The notes beneath the pieces were generated by a model that saw only the letters and a list, made by a program, of their open reading frames with translations, ran no database searches and was not told where the DNA came from. A DNA stretch of 64,000 bases from Halanaerobium kushneri (GTDB lineage Bacteria; Bacillota; Halanaerobiia; Halanaerobiales; Halanaerobiaceae). Below are positions 1-8,495 of the stretch, one piece after another (position 1 is the stretch's first letter; the number at the start of each line of letters is the position of its first letter). The stretch covers positions 142,389 through 206,388 of the forward strand of contig NZ_FTNC01000003.1 in NCBI RefSeq assembly GCF_900156285.1, given 5' to 3'. A program made the position numbers and the translations under genes.

Positions 1-683
1 ACCACCGAGAAATTGAACTTAAAAAGGCTCAGCTTAAGGCCTTACAGGCTCAGATCAATCCTCACTTTCTGAACAACACCCTGCAGTTTATAGGGGGGAT
101 GGCTCTGGAGAAAGATATTCCAGAGATCTACAGGATTACATGTGTAATAGCCGATCTCTTGCGGTATTCAATTTCAAGTAGAGGAAATTTAGTTACTTTA
201 GCCGATGAGCTCAAACATACCGAAAATTACATCTATATTCAGGAACAGCGCTTCAGTGACCGGATTCAGACCAATATCTCTGCTGCAGAGAGCTTTGATG
301 ATCTAGTTATTCCCCGTTTTACCCTGCAGCCGATAGTAGAAAATGCCTTTGAATATGGACTGCAGCCCAAAGTAGGTGCCTGGAATCTTGAGGTACATGT
401 TAAAAAAGTAAGAAGCAGAATAGCAATTATAGTCAGGGATAATGGAGTCGGCTTCACTAAAAGCAAATTAAAAGAAGTCCGCCAAAAACTTAAGGGGAAC
501 AGCTGGACAAAAAATGATGATAAATCTTCTGATTCTCAGGTTAATGACGGAGGAATTGGACTCAAAAATGTCAATAATCGTTTAAAGTTGCATTTTGGCA
601 ATAGTTACGGCATCAAAATCTTTAGTAAAAAAACAAGGGGTTCACTGATAGTTTTAGTACTGCCGGGAAAGAAGGGAGATTAA
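1..683 (+). CDS. YesM-type sensor histidine kinase, C-terminal part (5' cut by window edge)
   Basis: The open frame runs in from the left edge (first full codon at position 3), so the sensor and membrane part lies outside the window; about 226 residues are visible. They begin with the His_kinase (YesM/LytS) H-box QINPHFLNN, with the phosphoacceptor His at visible residue 21. A HATPase_c domain follows: N-box VENAFEYG near residue 110, G1 motif DNGVGF, and a GGIGLKNVNNRL stretch. The ATG at 99 lies inside the domain and is not the start. The response-regulator gene begins 3 bp after the stop. YesM/YesN-type systems in Firmicutes commonly control neighbouring carbohydrate ABC importers, so the sugar locus at 1852-7971 is the probable target (inference). 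Confidence 0.93.
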   Translation, partial: HREIELKKAQLKALQAQINPHFLNNTLQFIGGMALEKDIPEIYRITCVIADLLRYSISSRGNLVTLADELKHTENYIYIQEQRFSDRIQTNISAAESFDDLVIPRFTLQPIVENAFEYGLQPKVGAWNLEVHVKKVRSRIAIIVRDNGVGFTKSKLKEVRQKLKGNSWTKNDDKSSDSQVNDGGIGLKNVNNRLKLHFGNSYGIKIFSKKTRGSLIVLVLPGKKGD

Positions 684-686
684 AAA

Positions 687-1733
687 ATGTTAAAAGTAAT
701 TATTATAGATGACGAGCCATGGGCCAGAGAAGTTATTAAGTCACTTGGCAGGTGGGAAAAATACAAACTGGATATAGTCGGAGAAGCTGTTGATGGTCAG
801 AATGGACTTCAGCTTATCAAAAAAGAAAGACCAGATATTGTGATAACTGATATGCGGATGCCGGCTCTTGACGGGCCTGAACTTTTAAAAACTATAGCAG
901 AAAAATTTCCTGAGATTAAGATAATAGTTATGAGTGGCTATGATGATTTTGAATATATGCAGCAGGCGATTAGATCTCAGGCTGTTGAATATTTACTAAA
1001 GCCAATTAATGGAGAGGAGCTGAACAGCTCACTGGAAAAATGTGCCCGGATTTTATCAAAAAAGGCAGAGTTATTTTCAAAAGCTAAAGAGCAGGAGAAA
1101 TACAGTGCCTATCGGCAGCGGATAAATGAGTATTTACTCTCCCTTGATAAAGGCTCAATCTTGAGAACATTCAAGCAGCTGGGGAGTTTTATGGAAAAAT
1201 CCTCTCCAGCACTAAAAAAGGAAAAAGGGCTTCTTTTAGTTTTCAATGATTTTAAGCTGATCTTAGATGAATTTTTAAAAAAAGAAGGAGCAGCTTTCAG
1301 TGAGGAAGCTATAATTCCTGCAGAAATTACAGCTTTAGCCTGGATAAAGTTATTTGAGATTCTTTCAAATCTATATTCTGAAGGGATTGATACTGTTGAA
1401 GATTCAATTAAAAACAGCGGTCAGCTGGAAATCGAAGAAGTAAAAGCCCATATAAACAGCCATTTTCAGGACCCTATCTCCTTAGAAACTCTGGCCCAGC
1501 ACTTTTTTGTGAGTAAAGAACATTTAAGCCGAAAATTTAAATCTTATTCTGGGGAGAACATCAGCAGCTATATTATTCGCAAGAGAATGGAAAAAGCAAA
1601 ACAGTTATTAAAAGAGGGCAAGCTTTCGATCAAGGAAACAGCTCAGGTTACAGGTTATAATGACCTCGCTTATTTTTACAGGGTTTTTAAGAAATATTAT
1701 GGAAAAACTCCAGGCTCCATCTGTGATGAGTAA
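687..1733 (+). CDS. YesN-type response regulator (REC + AraC HTH)
   Basis: This 348-residue protein has an N-terminal receiver domain with acidic pocket residues Asp8/Asp9, phosphoacceptor Asp55 in DIVITDMRMP, and the conserved Lys in YLLKP near residue 105. A poorly conserved linker follows. The last 100 residues or so form an AraC-type double HTH (LAQHFFVSKEHLSRKFK; TGYNDLAYFYRVFKKYYGKTPG). It is co-transcribed with the kinase (3 bp gap). It most likely activates the sugar ABC importer and glycosidase genes that begin 118 bp downstream; that target is inferred from position only. Confidence 0.93.
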   Translation: MLKVIIIDDEPWAREVIKSLGRWEKYKLDIVGEAVDGQNGLQLIKKERPDIVITDMRMPALDGPELLKTIAEKFPEIKIIVMSGYDDFEYMQQAIRSQAVEYLLKPINGEELNSSLEKCARILSKKAELFSKAKEQEKYSAYRQRINEYLLSLDKGSILRTFKQLGSFMEKSSPALKKEKGLLLVFNDFKLILDEFLKKEGAAFSEEAIIPAEITALAWIKLFEILSNLYSEGIDTVEDSIKNSGQLEIEEVKAHINSHFQDPISLETLAQHFFVSKEHLSRKFKSYSGENISSYIIRKRMEKAKQLLKEGKLSIKETAQVTGYNDLAYFYRVFKKYYGKTPGSICDE

Positions 1734-1784
1734 TTAAAGAAGTATTTTCTGGATATCAATATAGTACAATAAAGTAGGTTAAAT

Positions 1785-1820
1785 TTGTTAAATGAATATT
1801 AAAAATATTTATAATATAAT
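1785..1820 (+). promoter_or_regulatory. Candidate promoter for the first sugar ABC operon
   Basis: A TTGTTA hexamer at 1785-1790 is followed by two overlapping TATAAT hexamers (1810-1815 and 1815-1820). The spacing of 19 or 24 bp is longer than ideal, which would suit an activator-dependent promoter controlled by the adjacent response regulator. An AAAGGAGG ribosome site precedes the ATG at 1852. The call rests on hexamer matches only. Confidence 0.35.
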
Positions 1821-1851
1821 CAAAATAGAATAAAAAGGAGGTAATAAAAAA

Positions 1852-3108
1852 ATGAAAAAATTAATTTCTTTAATGCTGGTTTTGGCAGTGGTAACTGCTC
1901 TGCTGCCGGGATTCAGTCTCGCAGTTAGTGCTCAGGATCAGGTAGAAGAGGTGGAATTAAAGGTATTTATGAGTTTCCCGAGATTTAGAGATCATTTTGA
2001 AGAGTATTTTGCAGAATTCAGAGAGCAGGAAATGAGAGAAAAAAATATTGATGTCAAAATTAAACTGGAGATGCCCAATCCTCAGAATGCAGAGCAGATT
2101 TTAAAGACAAGACTTGCCTCAAATGATGCCCCAGATATCTTCACCCTGCATGCAATGGCCGATATACCAACATTTTATGAGGCCGGATATTTAACTGATT
2201 TATCCGATGAGCCCTTTGTAGATACACTATATGAGAGTGTAAAAAGAACTGTAACATATGATAATAAGGTAGTTGCCCTACCACTTGAGAGTTTAGCCTG
2301 GGGTTATTTATACAATAAGGAGATATTTAATGAACTAAATCTAACTCCACCCCAGACTCTAGCTGAAATGAAAGAAACAATTGAAGTTTTAAAAAGTAAT
2401 GATCATACTCCCTTTTTACTTTCCTTTAAGGAATCATGGATTCCCCAGTTAATGATGGCCCTCTCACTTGGTGGGGTTGTAAATTCTGAATATCCTGATT
2501 TTGTGGTTGATATGAATAATAATCAGGCTTCTTATGCAGATGTAATAGAAGTATTTAATATTATAGATTTAATAATGGAAAACGGAACTAAAAAACCCTT
2601 TGAAGTTGGCAGTACAGCCGGTTCAGCAGATTTTGCTAATGGTAGAGCTGCAATGTGGGTTCAGGGTCCCTGGATGGCCGGGTCAATTTTAGAGGCTAAC
2701 CCTGAAATGGAAATTGGAGTTGCACCTTTACCAGTCAGCAATAATCCTGAAGGAACTATGATCAACCTATCTACATCAACTTCACTCGCTGTCTCTAAAA
2801 ACAGCAAACAGAAAGAGGTAGCCTATGACCTATTAAACTTCATCCTTGATCAGGAAAAATCCTCAGAGCTTTTTGAAAAATTAAAGTTCAATCCTATTTC
2901 TACAGTCCATGATTATCAGAGTTTCCCCTGGGTGGAAGAAGCGATGTCATATGCATCTAAAGGCAGGGCCTATCAGGATCTATCTATTCCTGGTGGTGTA
3001 ACTGACGAAACAGCAAAGCTTTTACAGAGCTATTATGTGGAGACAGTGAGCAAAGAAGAGATTATTAAATCACTTGATAAAGCCTGGAAAGATTCGATCA
3101 GCAAATAG
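1852..3108 (+). CDS. Extracellular sugar-binding protein (family 1), ABC importer
   Basis: This 418-residue family-1 solute-binding protein has a Lys-rich start, a hydrophobic core and a signal peptidase I site near residues 26-28 (VSA before Q). There is no Cys for lipid attachment, so it is probably a soluble periplasmic protein. The fold signature is seen in stretches such as SNDAPDIFTLHAMAD and NGRAAMWVQGPWM. It is first in an operon with two permeases (3147, 4034), GH5 and GH30 enzymes, which suggests a beta-gluco-oligosaccharide ligand (inference). The ribosome site AAAAGGAGG is well placed for the ATG. Unlike the other four binding-protein genes in this window, no hairpin separates it from the permease gene. 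Confidence 0.9.
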   Translation: MKKLISLMLVLAVVTALLPGFSLAVSAQDQVEEVELKVFMSFPRFRDHFEEYFAEFREQEMREKNIDVKIKLEMPNPQNAEQILKTRLASNDAPDIFTLHAMADIPTFYEAGYLTDLSDEPFVDTLYESVKRTVTYDNKVVALPLESLAWGYLYNKEIFNELNLTPPQTLAEMKETIEVLKSNDHTPFLLSFKESWIPQLMMALSLGGVVNSEYPDFVVDMNNNQASYADVIEVFNIIDLIMENGTKKPFEVGSTAGSADFANGRAAMWVQGPWMAGSILEANPEMEIGVAPLPVSNNPEGTMINLSTSTSLAVSKNSKQKEVAYDLLNFILDQEKSSELFEKLKFNPISTVHDYQSFPWVEEAMSYASKGRAYQDLSIPGGVTDETAKLLQSYYVETVSKEEIIKSLDKAWKDSISK

Positions 3109-3146
3109 AAAGCATAAATAGGATACACTTTAGTGGGGGATCAACA

Positions 3147-4034
3147 ATGAAATTATCTAAAAGCAAGAAAAAAAAATTAATTATGTTAGCCTTTGTCATG
3201 CCGGCCCTTATTTTTTATACAGCCTTTGTTCTGCTCCCTGCCAGTGGCGGTTTCTGGTACAGCCTGACAAACTGGAATGGACTTAATCCCACCTATAAAA
3301 TGGTGGGGTTGTCCAACTATGTGGAAGCATTAACTGATGATATGTATTTTATCAATTCACTGCTCTTTACCTTAAAATTTGTATTTTTTATGGTTTTGCT
3401 GCAGAATACAATTGCCTTATTGCTGGCTGTTTTAGTTGAATCAAGGCAGAAAAGCAAAGGTTTATTAAGAACAATATTTTTTATGCCGAATATGATTAGT
3501 ATGATTATCGGTGGTTTTATCTGGATGTTTATTTTTACAGAAGTACTGCCCTTTATAGCCGCCAACACTATTTTTAAATTCCTTGACCAGTCCTGGATCG
3601 GCAATCCTAATTTTTCATTTTATGCGATCTTAATTGTCTCTCTCTGGGGTGGAGTGGGATATATTATGCTGATTTATATAGCTGCTCTACAGGGGGTACC
3701 AAATAATCTTAAAGAAGCAGCCCGGATTGATGGAGCAAATGATTTTCAGATATTTAGACATATCACTCTGCCCATGATTTTACCGGCGATCACAGTTGGA
3801 ATCTTTGTAACCCTCAATTCTTCCTTTAAAGTATTTGATGCAGTATATGCTCTAACAGGTGGTGGGCCCGGGCGTTCTACTCAGGTGATAGCTTTAAATA
3901 TTTTTGAAGAGGCCTTCAGCATGAACAATCGATATGGATATGCCAGTGCTAAAGCAATGATCTTATTTACAATTGTGGCCCTGATTACAGTAGTGCAGCT
4001 CTCATTAATGAAAAAGAGGGAGGTTGAGCTCTAA
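3147..4034 (+). CDS. Sugar ABC permease, MalF/UgpA type
   Basis: This 295-residue inner-membrane permease has about six hydrophobic segments. Its cytoplasmic EAA loop, near residues 190-210 (EAARIDGANDFQIFRHITLP), would contact the ATPase. The GGGPGRST motif near the C-terminus is typical of the MalF-like half of CUT1 importers. The stop and the start of the next permease overlap by one base (TAATG), indicating translational coupling. No ATPase gene occurs in this operon, so a shared MsmX/UgpC-type ATPase encoded elsewhere is expected (inference from CUT1 systems of Firmicutes). Confidence 0.93.
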   Translation: MKLSKSKKKKLIMLAFVMPALIFYTAFVLLPASGGFWYSLTNWNGLNPTYKMVGLSNYVEALTDDMYFINSLLFTLKFVFFMVLLQNTIALLLAVLVESRQKSKGLLRTIFFMPNMISMIIGGFIWMFIFTEVLPFIAANTIFKFLDQSWIGNPNFSFYAILIVSLWGGVGYIMLIYIAALQGVPNNLKEAARIDGANDFQIFRHITLPMILPAITVGIFVTLNSSFKVFDAVYALTGGGPGRSTQVIALNIFEEAFSMNNRYGYASAKAMILFTIVALITVVQLSLMKKREVEL

Positions 4035-4876
4035 TGGAAATAAAGAGTTTTAAGCAGATAAAATTTACCGAACTTTTAGTATATATTGTTCTATTTATAT
4101 ACTTAATCTTCACCCTATTCCCTTTATTGATGAGTTTTCTCAACTCGGTAAAGACTGAAGGAGAGATTATGAATAGTATAATCTCCTTACCTTCAAAGCT
4201 GCAGTTTAAAAATTACATTACTGCCTTTCAAAAAATAAATTTTCTCCGCAGCCTCTGGAATACCCTGGTTGTTACTTCTATCGGGGTCAGCGGTATAGTC
4301 TTATTTGGTTCGATGGCCGGTTATAAGTTATCTCGTAATTCGGGAAAGCTGAGCAGCTTAATATTTGGCTTATTTGTAATGTCCATGCTGATTCCATTTC
4401 ATTCAATAATGATTACTCTGACAAGTATCAGTAAAAATCTAAGGATTCAGGGTTCTACAGTTGGGCTGGGATTAATCTATATTGGGCTCGGAGTTCCGAT
4501 GGCAATCTTTTTGTACCATGGTTTTACAAAATCAATTCCCAGGGAGATAGAAGAGGCAGCAATTATAGATGGCTGTGGTGAGCTTCAGCTCTTTTTTAAG
4601 GTGATCTTTCCCCTGCTGCGTCCTATTTCAGCAACTGTGATGATCCTTAACACTTTGTGGATCTGGAATGATTTTTTACTACCACTTTTAATGTTAGTTG
4701 ACTCTGATCATTATACCCTACTTTTATCAACAAATATGCTTTTTGGTAGATACAACAATGACTGGTCTTCAATACTTGCAGCCTTGATTTTAGCAATGCT
4801 GCCTGTTGTTATAATCTATCTATTATTACAAAAAAATATTGTCAAAGGTGTGGCTGATGGAGCAATTAAAGGCTAA
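4034..4876 (+). CDS. Sugar ABC permease, MalG/UgpE type
   Basis: This 280-residue inner-membrane protein is the MalG-like partner of the preceding permease. It has six hydrophobic segments and an EAA loop reading EEAAIIDGCGELQLFFKVIFP. Its C-terminus (KGVADGAIKG) is typical of this subfamily. The ATG overlaps the upstream stop by one base. The two permeases and the binding protein at 1852 form one CUT1 importer; substrate specificity can only be guessed from the GH5 and GH30 genes that follow. Confidence 0.93.
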   Translation: MEIKSFKQIKFTELLVYIVLFIYLIFTLFPLLMSFLNSVKTEGEIMNSIISLPSKLQFKNYITAFQKINFLRSLWNTLVVTSIGVSGIVLFGSMAGYKLSRNSGKLSSLIFGLFVMSMLIPFHSIMITLTSISKNLRIQGSTVGLGLIYIGLGVPMAIFLYHGFTKSIPREIEEAAIIDGCGELQLFFKVIFPLLRPISATVMILNTLWIWNDFLLPLLMLVDSDHYTLLLSTNMLFGRYNNDWSSILAALILAMLPVVIIYLLLQKNIVKGVADGAIKG

Positions 4877-4896
4877 AATTATGGGAGGAGAATTTA

Positions 4897-6519
4897 TTGA
4901 ATAAAGTCAAAGGTTTTTTAAAAAGAGATAAGCAAAAACTTATAAATGGTGCGGGAGAGGAAATACTGCTGCGGGGAGTCGGTTTTGGAAGCTGGCTCTT
5001 ACCGGAAGGATATATGTGGCTTTTTCCTGAAAATGGTGACAGACCCCGCAGAATAGAAAAAATGGTCCGGGAATTAGTGGGCAGTGATCAGGCAGCTGAA
5101 TTCTGGGATAGCTATTACAATAATTTCATTAGAGAGGCTGATCTTAAAAAGATTGCTGAGGAAGGCTTTAATTCTATTCGTCTACCGATTAATTCCCGTT
5201 TTCTGCTTAAAGACAGCAGAGGTCCTATCTATCACGAAGAACACCTGAAGTTAATCGACAGGGTAATTAAGTGGTGTAGGGAAAATAAATTATATGTTAT
5301 TTTGGACCTCCACGGGGCTCCCGGCGGCCAGACGGGGACCAACATCGACGATTCGGAAAATGATCTGCCGGAGCTTTTTCTGGAAGATAAATATAAAGAT
5401 TTAACCATTGATATCTGGGAAAAGTTGGCTGAGAGATATAAAGATCAGTGGATTGTGGCAGGTTATGATTTATTAAATGAACCACTTCCCAACTGGTTTT
5501 CAAAATATAATGAGCGGCTTTTACCCCTATATCAGGAAATTATTGCAGCTATTAGAAAGATAGACAAAAAACATATGATTATTTTAGAAGGTCTGCACTG
5601 GTCAACAGACTGGTCTATTTTTAAAGAAAAGATTGATCATAATCTGATGCTCCAGTTTCATAAGTACTGGAATAACCCGGATACAGAAAGTATTAGTCAG
5701 TATCTTAAAAAGAGAGATGAGTTAGAGCTTCCTATTTTTATGGGTGAGGGAGGAGAAAATAATAAGGAATGGTATACAGGTGCTTTTCAGCTTTTTGAGG
5801 ATCATCAAATATCCTGGAATTTTTGGACCTGGAAAAAGATGAGCACCAGCAACTCCCCCTGTTCGATAAAAAAACCTGACGGCTGGTCTAAGTTGATAAA
5901 TTATCTTAATGGAGGAGCTAAACCTGAAAAAGCTTCAGCAGCAGAAATCCTAGAGGAGTATCTGGATAATATTATTTTTGATAACTGTGTCTACCACCAG
6001 GATGTTGTCAGGGCGATTTTTAGAAGGCCGGCTCTTTTAATTCCAGCTGTTTTTTATAACTATCAGGGTGAAAATAAGAGTTTTTATCTAAAAGAATATA
6101 ACTCAAGTCAGGTCGATTTTAGATCTGAAGACAGGACTAAGATTAAATTTATTGATTCTGATCGAAAAAAAGCAAATTTTGAACACCAAAAAGGTGAGGC
6201 CTGGAAAAAAGAAGACTGGCTGGCTCTTCAGTTAGACGAGGATGAGTGGTCAGCCTATGATTTCAATTTAGAAGACTCTTTAGAAAACACTTTTTGCAAA
6301 ATTGCTTTATCTTTAAAGGTAAATGGAGATAAAAATGCAGCAGTTGAAATTATTATTGATGACCAGGAAAATGAAGTTATGACTAATCTCTCAAGTAAAA
6401 AATGGCTTGAATTATCTTTTTCCAAAAAATTTAAACTCTCTCCAGGCAAACATCAAATAGTTGTTAAAACAGCTGCAGGTTCAATAGATTTAAAATGGCT
6501 TAAGCTTAAATCCCTTTAA
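4897..6519 (+). CDS. Glycoside hydrolase family 5 (glucanase), cytoplasmic
   Basis: This 540-residue protein has a GH5 TIM barrel in its first 340 residues or so. The retaining pair can be read: acid/base Glu195 in LLNEPLPNW and nucleophile Glu284 in MGEGGENN, with the HxxYW-like segment between them. The opening residues (DKQKLINGAGEEILLRGVGF) are typical of the exo-beta-glucanase side of GH5. The last 180 residues or so look like a beta-sandwich accessory domain. There is no signal peptide, so it acts on imported oligosaccharides. The start is a TTG, 6 bp after GGGAGGAG. Co-transcribed with a sugar importer and a GH30 enzyme, it is best read as a beta-glucosidase or exo-glucanase; the exact linkage is unknown. 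Confidence 0.85.
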   Translation: MNKVKGFLKRDKQKLINGAGEEILLRGVGFGSWLLPEGYMWLFPENGDRPRRIEKMVRELVGSDQAAEFWDSYYNNFIREADLKKIAEEGFNSIRLPINSRFLLKDSRGPIYHEEHLKLIDRVIKWCRENKLYVILDLHGAPGGQTGTNIDDSENDLPELFLEDKYKDLTIDIWEKLAERYKDQWIVAGYDLLNEPLPNWFSKYNERLLPLYQEIIAAIRKIDKKHMIILEGLHWSTDWSIFKEKIDHNLMLQFHKYWNNPDTESISQYLKKRDELELPIFMGEGGENNKEWYTGAFQLFEDHQISWNFWTWKKMSTSNSPCSIKKPDGWSKLINYLNGGAKPEKASAAEILEEYLDNIIFDNCVYHQDVVRAIFRRPALLIPAVFYNYQGENKSFYLKEYNSSQVDFRSEDRTKIKFIDSDRKKANFEHQKGEAWKKEDWLALQLDEDEWSAYDFNLEDSLENTFCKIALSLKVNGDKNAAVEIIIDDQENEVMTNLSSKKWLELSFSKKFKLSPGKHQIVVKTAAGSIDLKWLKLKSL

Positions 6520-6567
6520 AAGAGTTAAATTAAAAGGTCAAAAATTTTTCTTAGTCGAGGTGAGGTA

Positions 6568-7971
6568 ATGGGAGATATAAAAATTTTTCAATCCAGCAAA
6601 GATAAAGAACAGTGGTTTGAAGAATTAACTGATATAAATTTTAGCATAGATGAAAATAACCAGGAAATGCAGCTGGTGATGGTCTACAGCGATATTAGAT
6701 ATCAAAAGATAAAAGGATTTGGAGGAGCATTTACCCAGGCGGCTGCTTTTAACTATTCGGCAATGAATGAAGAGCAGCAAAAAGAATTTCTCAGATCATA
6801 TTTTTCAGCTGCAGGACTAAACTATTCATTTGGCAGAACTCACATTAATAGCTGTGATTTTTCATTTGGCAATTATGCTTACTGTGAAAATGAAGATGAC
6901 CTTAATCTCAATTCTTTCAGTATAAATTGTGAGCAGGATTATTTGATACCATTTATTCAGGCTGCAAAAGAATATAAAGAGGGGAAAATAACAATTATCG
7001 CCTCTCCCTGGAGCCCGCCGGCCTGGATGAAAACAAATGATAGTATGTTAAATGGGGGTAAGCTAAAAAAAGAATATTATGCTCTCTGGGCTGAATACTA
7101 TGTTAAATATATTAAAGAGTATAAAAGTAAGGGTATAGAGATCGAGATGCTGACAGTTCAAAACGAGCCCCTGGCAGTACAGAATTGGGAGTCATGTATC
7201 TATACAGCTGAAGAGGAAAAAATATTTTTAAGAGATTATTTGTACCCGGCCCTCGTCAGCTCAGGACTGGAAGATGTTAAAATATTAATCTGGGATCACA
7301 ATAAGGAGCGGTTGTTTGAGCGGGCCAGGCAGATACTGAGTGATCCAGAGACTAATCAAAAGGTTTATGGACTTGCTTTTCACTGGTATTCTGGTGATCA
7401 CTTTGAAAATTTGAGTTTATGCAGAGAATTTTTTCCTGATAAAAAGCTTATCTTTACTGAAGGCTGTTTAGAATTAAGCAGCAGAGATACTTCTATGGCA
7501 AAAAAGGCAGAGAAAGTAAGAGCTAATTCAGCAGGAGCGGCAGATTCTCCCTGGGAATTTGGAGAATATTATGCCCATGATATTATTGGTAATTTCAACA
7601 GTGGTCTTTCAGTATATCTGGACTGGAATTTACTTTTAGATGAAAGGGGAGGCCCCAATCATGCAGAGAACTTTTGTAGTGCTCCAATAATTTATGATAC
7701 TCAGGCAGAGGAATTAAGATATCAACCAGCATATTGTTTTATTGGGCATTTTAGCAAATACATAGCTCAGGGCTCAAGGAAAATTGCCAGCAGTAAATAT
7801 ACCGCTGATTTAGAGATAGCAACTTTTATTAGCCCTGAAGATGAAAAGATTATTGTAGTGTTAAATAAGCAGGATGAGGAAATTGAATTTACTTTAAAAG
7901 ATGTAGAGACTAATAGAATTGCAGATATTAAAATAAAAGCTAAGTCAATTATGACCTTAATCTACAGTTAA
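6568..7971 (+). CDS. Glycoside hydrolase family 30 (beta-1,6-glucanase/glucosylceramidase-like)
   Basis: This 467-residue GH30 enzyme shows GFGGAFTQAAA near residue 50, SPWSPPAWMKTNDSM near residue 150, acid/base Glu200 in TVQNEPLAVQNWES and nucleophile Glu298 in FTEGCLE. A short beta-sandwich closes the C-terminus, as usual for the family. There is no secretion signal. With the GH5 gene 48 bp upstream and the ABC importer, it suggests intracellular degradation of beta-1,3/1,6- or beta-1,4-gluco-oligosaccharides. A beta-1,6-glucanase or beta-glucosidase role is more likely than ceramide hydrolysis in a bacterium like this (inference). Confidence 0.9.
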   Translation: MGDIKIFQSSKDKEQWFEELTDINFSIDENNQEMQLVMVYSDIRYQKIKGFGGAFTQAAAFNYSAMNEEQQKEFLRSYFSAAGLNYSFGRTHINSCDFSFGNYAYCENEDDLNLNSFSINCEQDYLIPFIQAAKEYKEGKITIIASPWSPPAWMKTNDSMLNGGKLKKEYYALWAEYYVKYIKEYKSKGIEIEMLTVQNEPLAVQNWESCIYTAEEEKIFLRDYLYPALVSSGLEDVKILIWDHNKERLFERARQILSDPETNQKVYGLAFHWYSGDHFENLSLCREFFPDKKLIFTEGCLELSSRDTSMAKKAEKVRANSAGAADSPWEFGEYYAHDIIGNFNSGLSVYLDWNLLLDERGGPNHAENFCSAPIIYDTQAEELRYQPAYCFIGHFSKYIAQGSRKIASSKYTADLEIATFISPEDEKIIVVLNKQDEEIEFTLKDVETNRIADIKIKAKSIMTLIYS

Positions 7972-8069
7972 TATTTGGAGCATTAAATTATCATCTTCCT
8001 GTCCGACTTTACTGGCTTTTTAAAACTCTGGAAAAAATAAAGAAGAATATATTAAATAAATTATAAATA

Positions 8070-8110
8070 CCCTGCTTTAGAGAAATTATCTCGAGCAGGG
8101 CTTATTTCAT
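8070..8110 (+). terminator. Rho-independent terminator after the GH30 gene
   Basis: CCCTGCT at 8070-8076 pairs with AGCAGGG at 8094-8100. The stem continues inward through AGAGA/TCTC with a small bulge, and a T-rich tail follows. Confidence 0.65.
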
Positions 8111-8267
8111 TTGATCCTGTCTTATTAAATTCTTAATTAAAATTTTCAGTTAAGATGAAAGCGAGTTCTTTAAAAAAATTAATAATTTGTATTAAATAGG
8201 CCTTCTTCTGGGTTAAGTTTTATTTTTCAGTCCGGAAGGAGGTCTTTGTATTAGAATAGTAAAATAT

Positions 8268-8288
8268 TTTAGTAAAAATTTTACTAAA
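8268..8288. promoter_or_regulatory. Perfect inverted repeat, candidate operator
   Basis: The arms TTTAGTAAAA and TTTTACTAAA flank a single central base at 8278. The same half-site recurs as TAGTAAAAT at 8257-8265, 8434-8442 and 8446-8454, the last two inside the downstream promoter. This is the pattern expected for a repressor with an auxiliary site about 160 bp upstream. Confidence 0.6.
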
Positions 8289-8425
8289 GAGAACTTTAAT
8301 TTCATTTATATAATAAAGCCCGTTAAAACAAGCTTTAGTGACATTTTTTAATTATTTTTAGATTAATTTTTTTGAATTCAAATCAGTTAAAATAAACAAA
8401 AAGGACTATTTATTAAAATTTTTAC

Positions 8426-8454
8426 TTGACAAATAGTAAAATAATTAGTAAAAT
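8426..8454 (+). promoter_or_regulatory. Strong sigma-A promoter with embedded operator repeats
   Basis: TTGACA at 8426-8431 and TAAAAT at 8449-8454 are separated by 17 bp. TTTTACT at 8420-8426 and AGTAAAA at 8435-8441 make an inverted pair around the -35 box. TAGTAAAAT is repeated directly at 8434 and 8446, the second copy covering the -10 box. A repressor bound here would block polymerase; the LacI-family product at 15743 is the nearest candidate. Confidence 0.8.
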
Positions 8455-8495
8455 TTAAATATGATAAAAATTCAGAATATAAGGAGGTGGATAAT

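Larger units (their letters stand above)
7972..8486. other. Intergenic regulatory stretch between the two sugar loci
   Basis: This 515-bp gap has no plausible gene. It holds a terminator (8070-8110), a weak cre-like element TGAAAGCGAGTTCT at 8156-8169 (11 of 14 consensus positions), a G-U-rich hairpin (about 8200-8245, GGCCTTCTTCTGG against CCGGAAGGAGGTC), a perfect inverted repeat (8268-8288) and the promoter for the next operon (8426-8454). Confidence 0.7.

Noticed and set aside
99..683. Start of the histidine kinase gene at ATG 99
   Set aside because: The frame is open to the left edge and already encodes the H-box (QINPHFLNN) before this ATG, so the true start is outside the window.
8156..8169. 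cre site upstream of the LysO operon
   Set aside because: TGAAAGCGAGTTCT matches only 11 of 14 consensus positions and lies 270 bp from the promoter; it is noted as weak and not claimed as a regulatory site.
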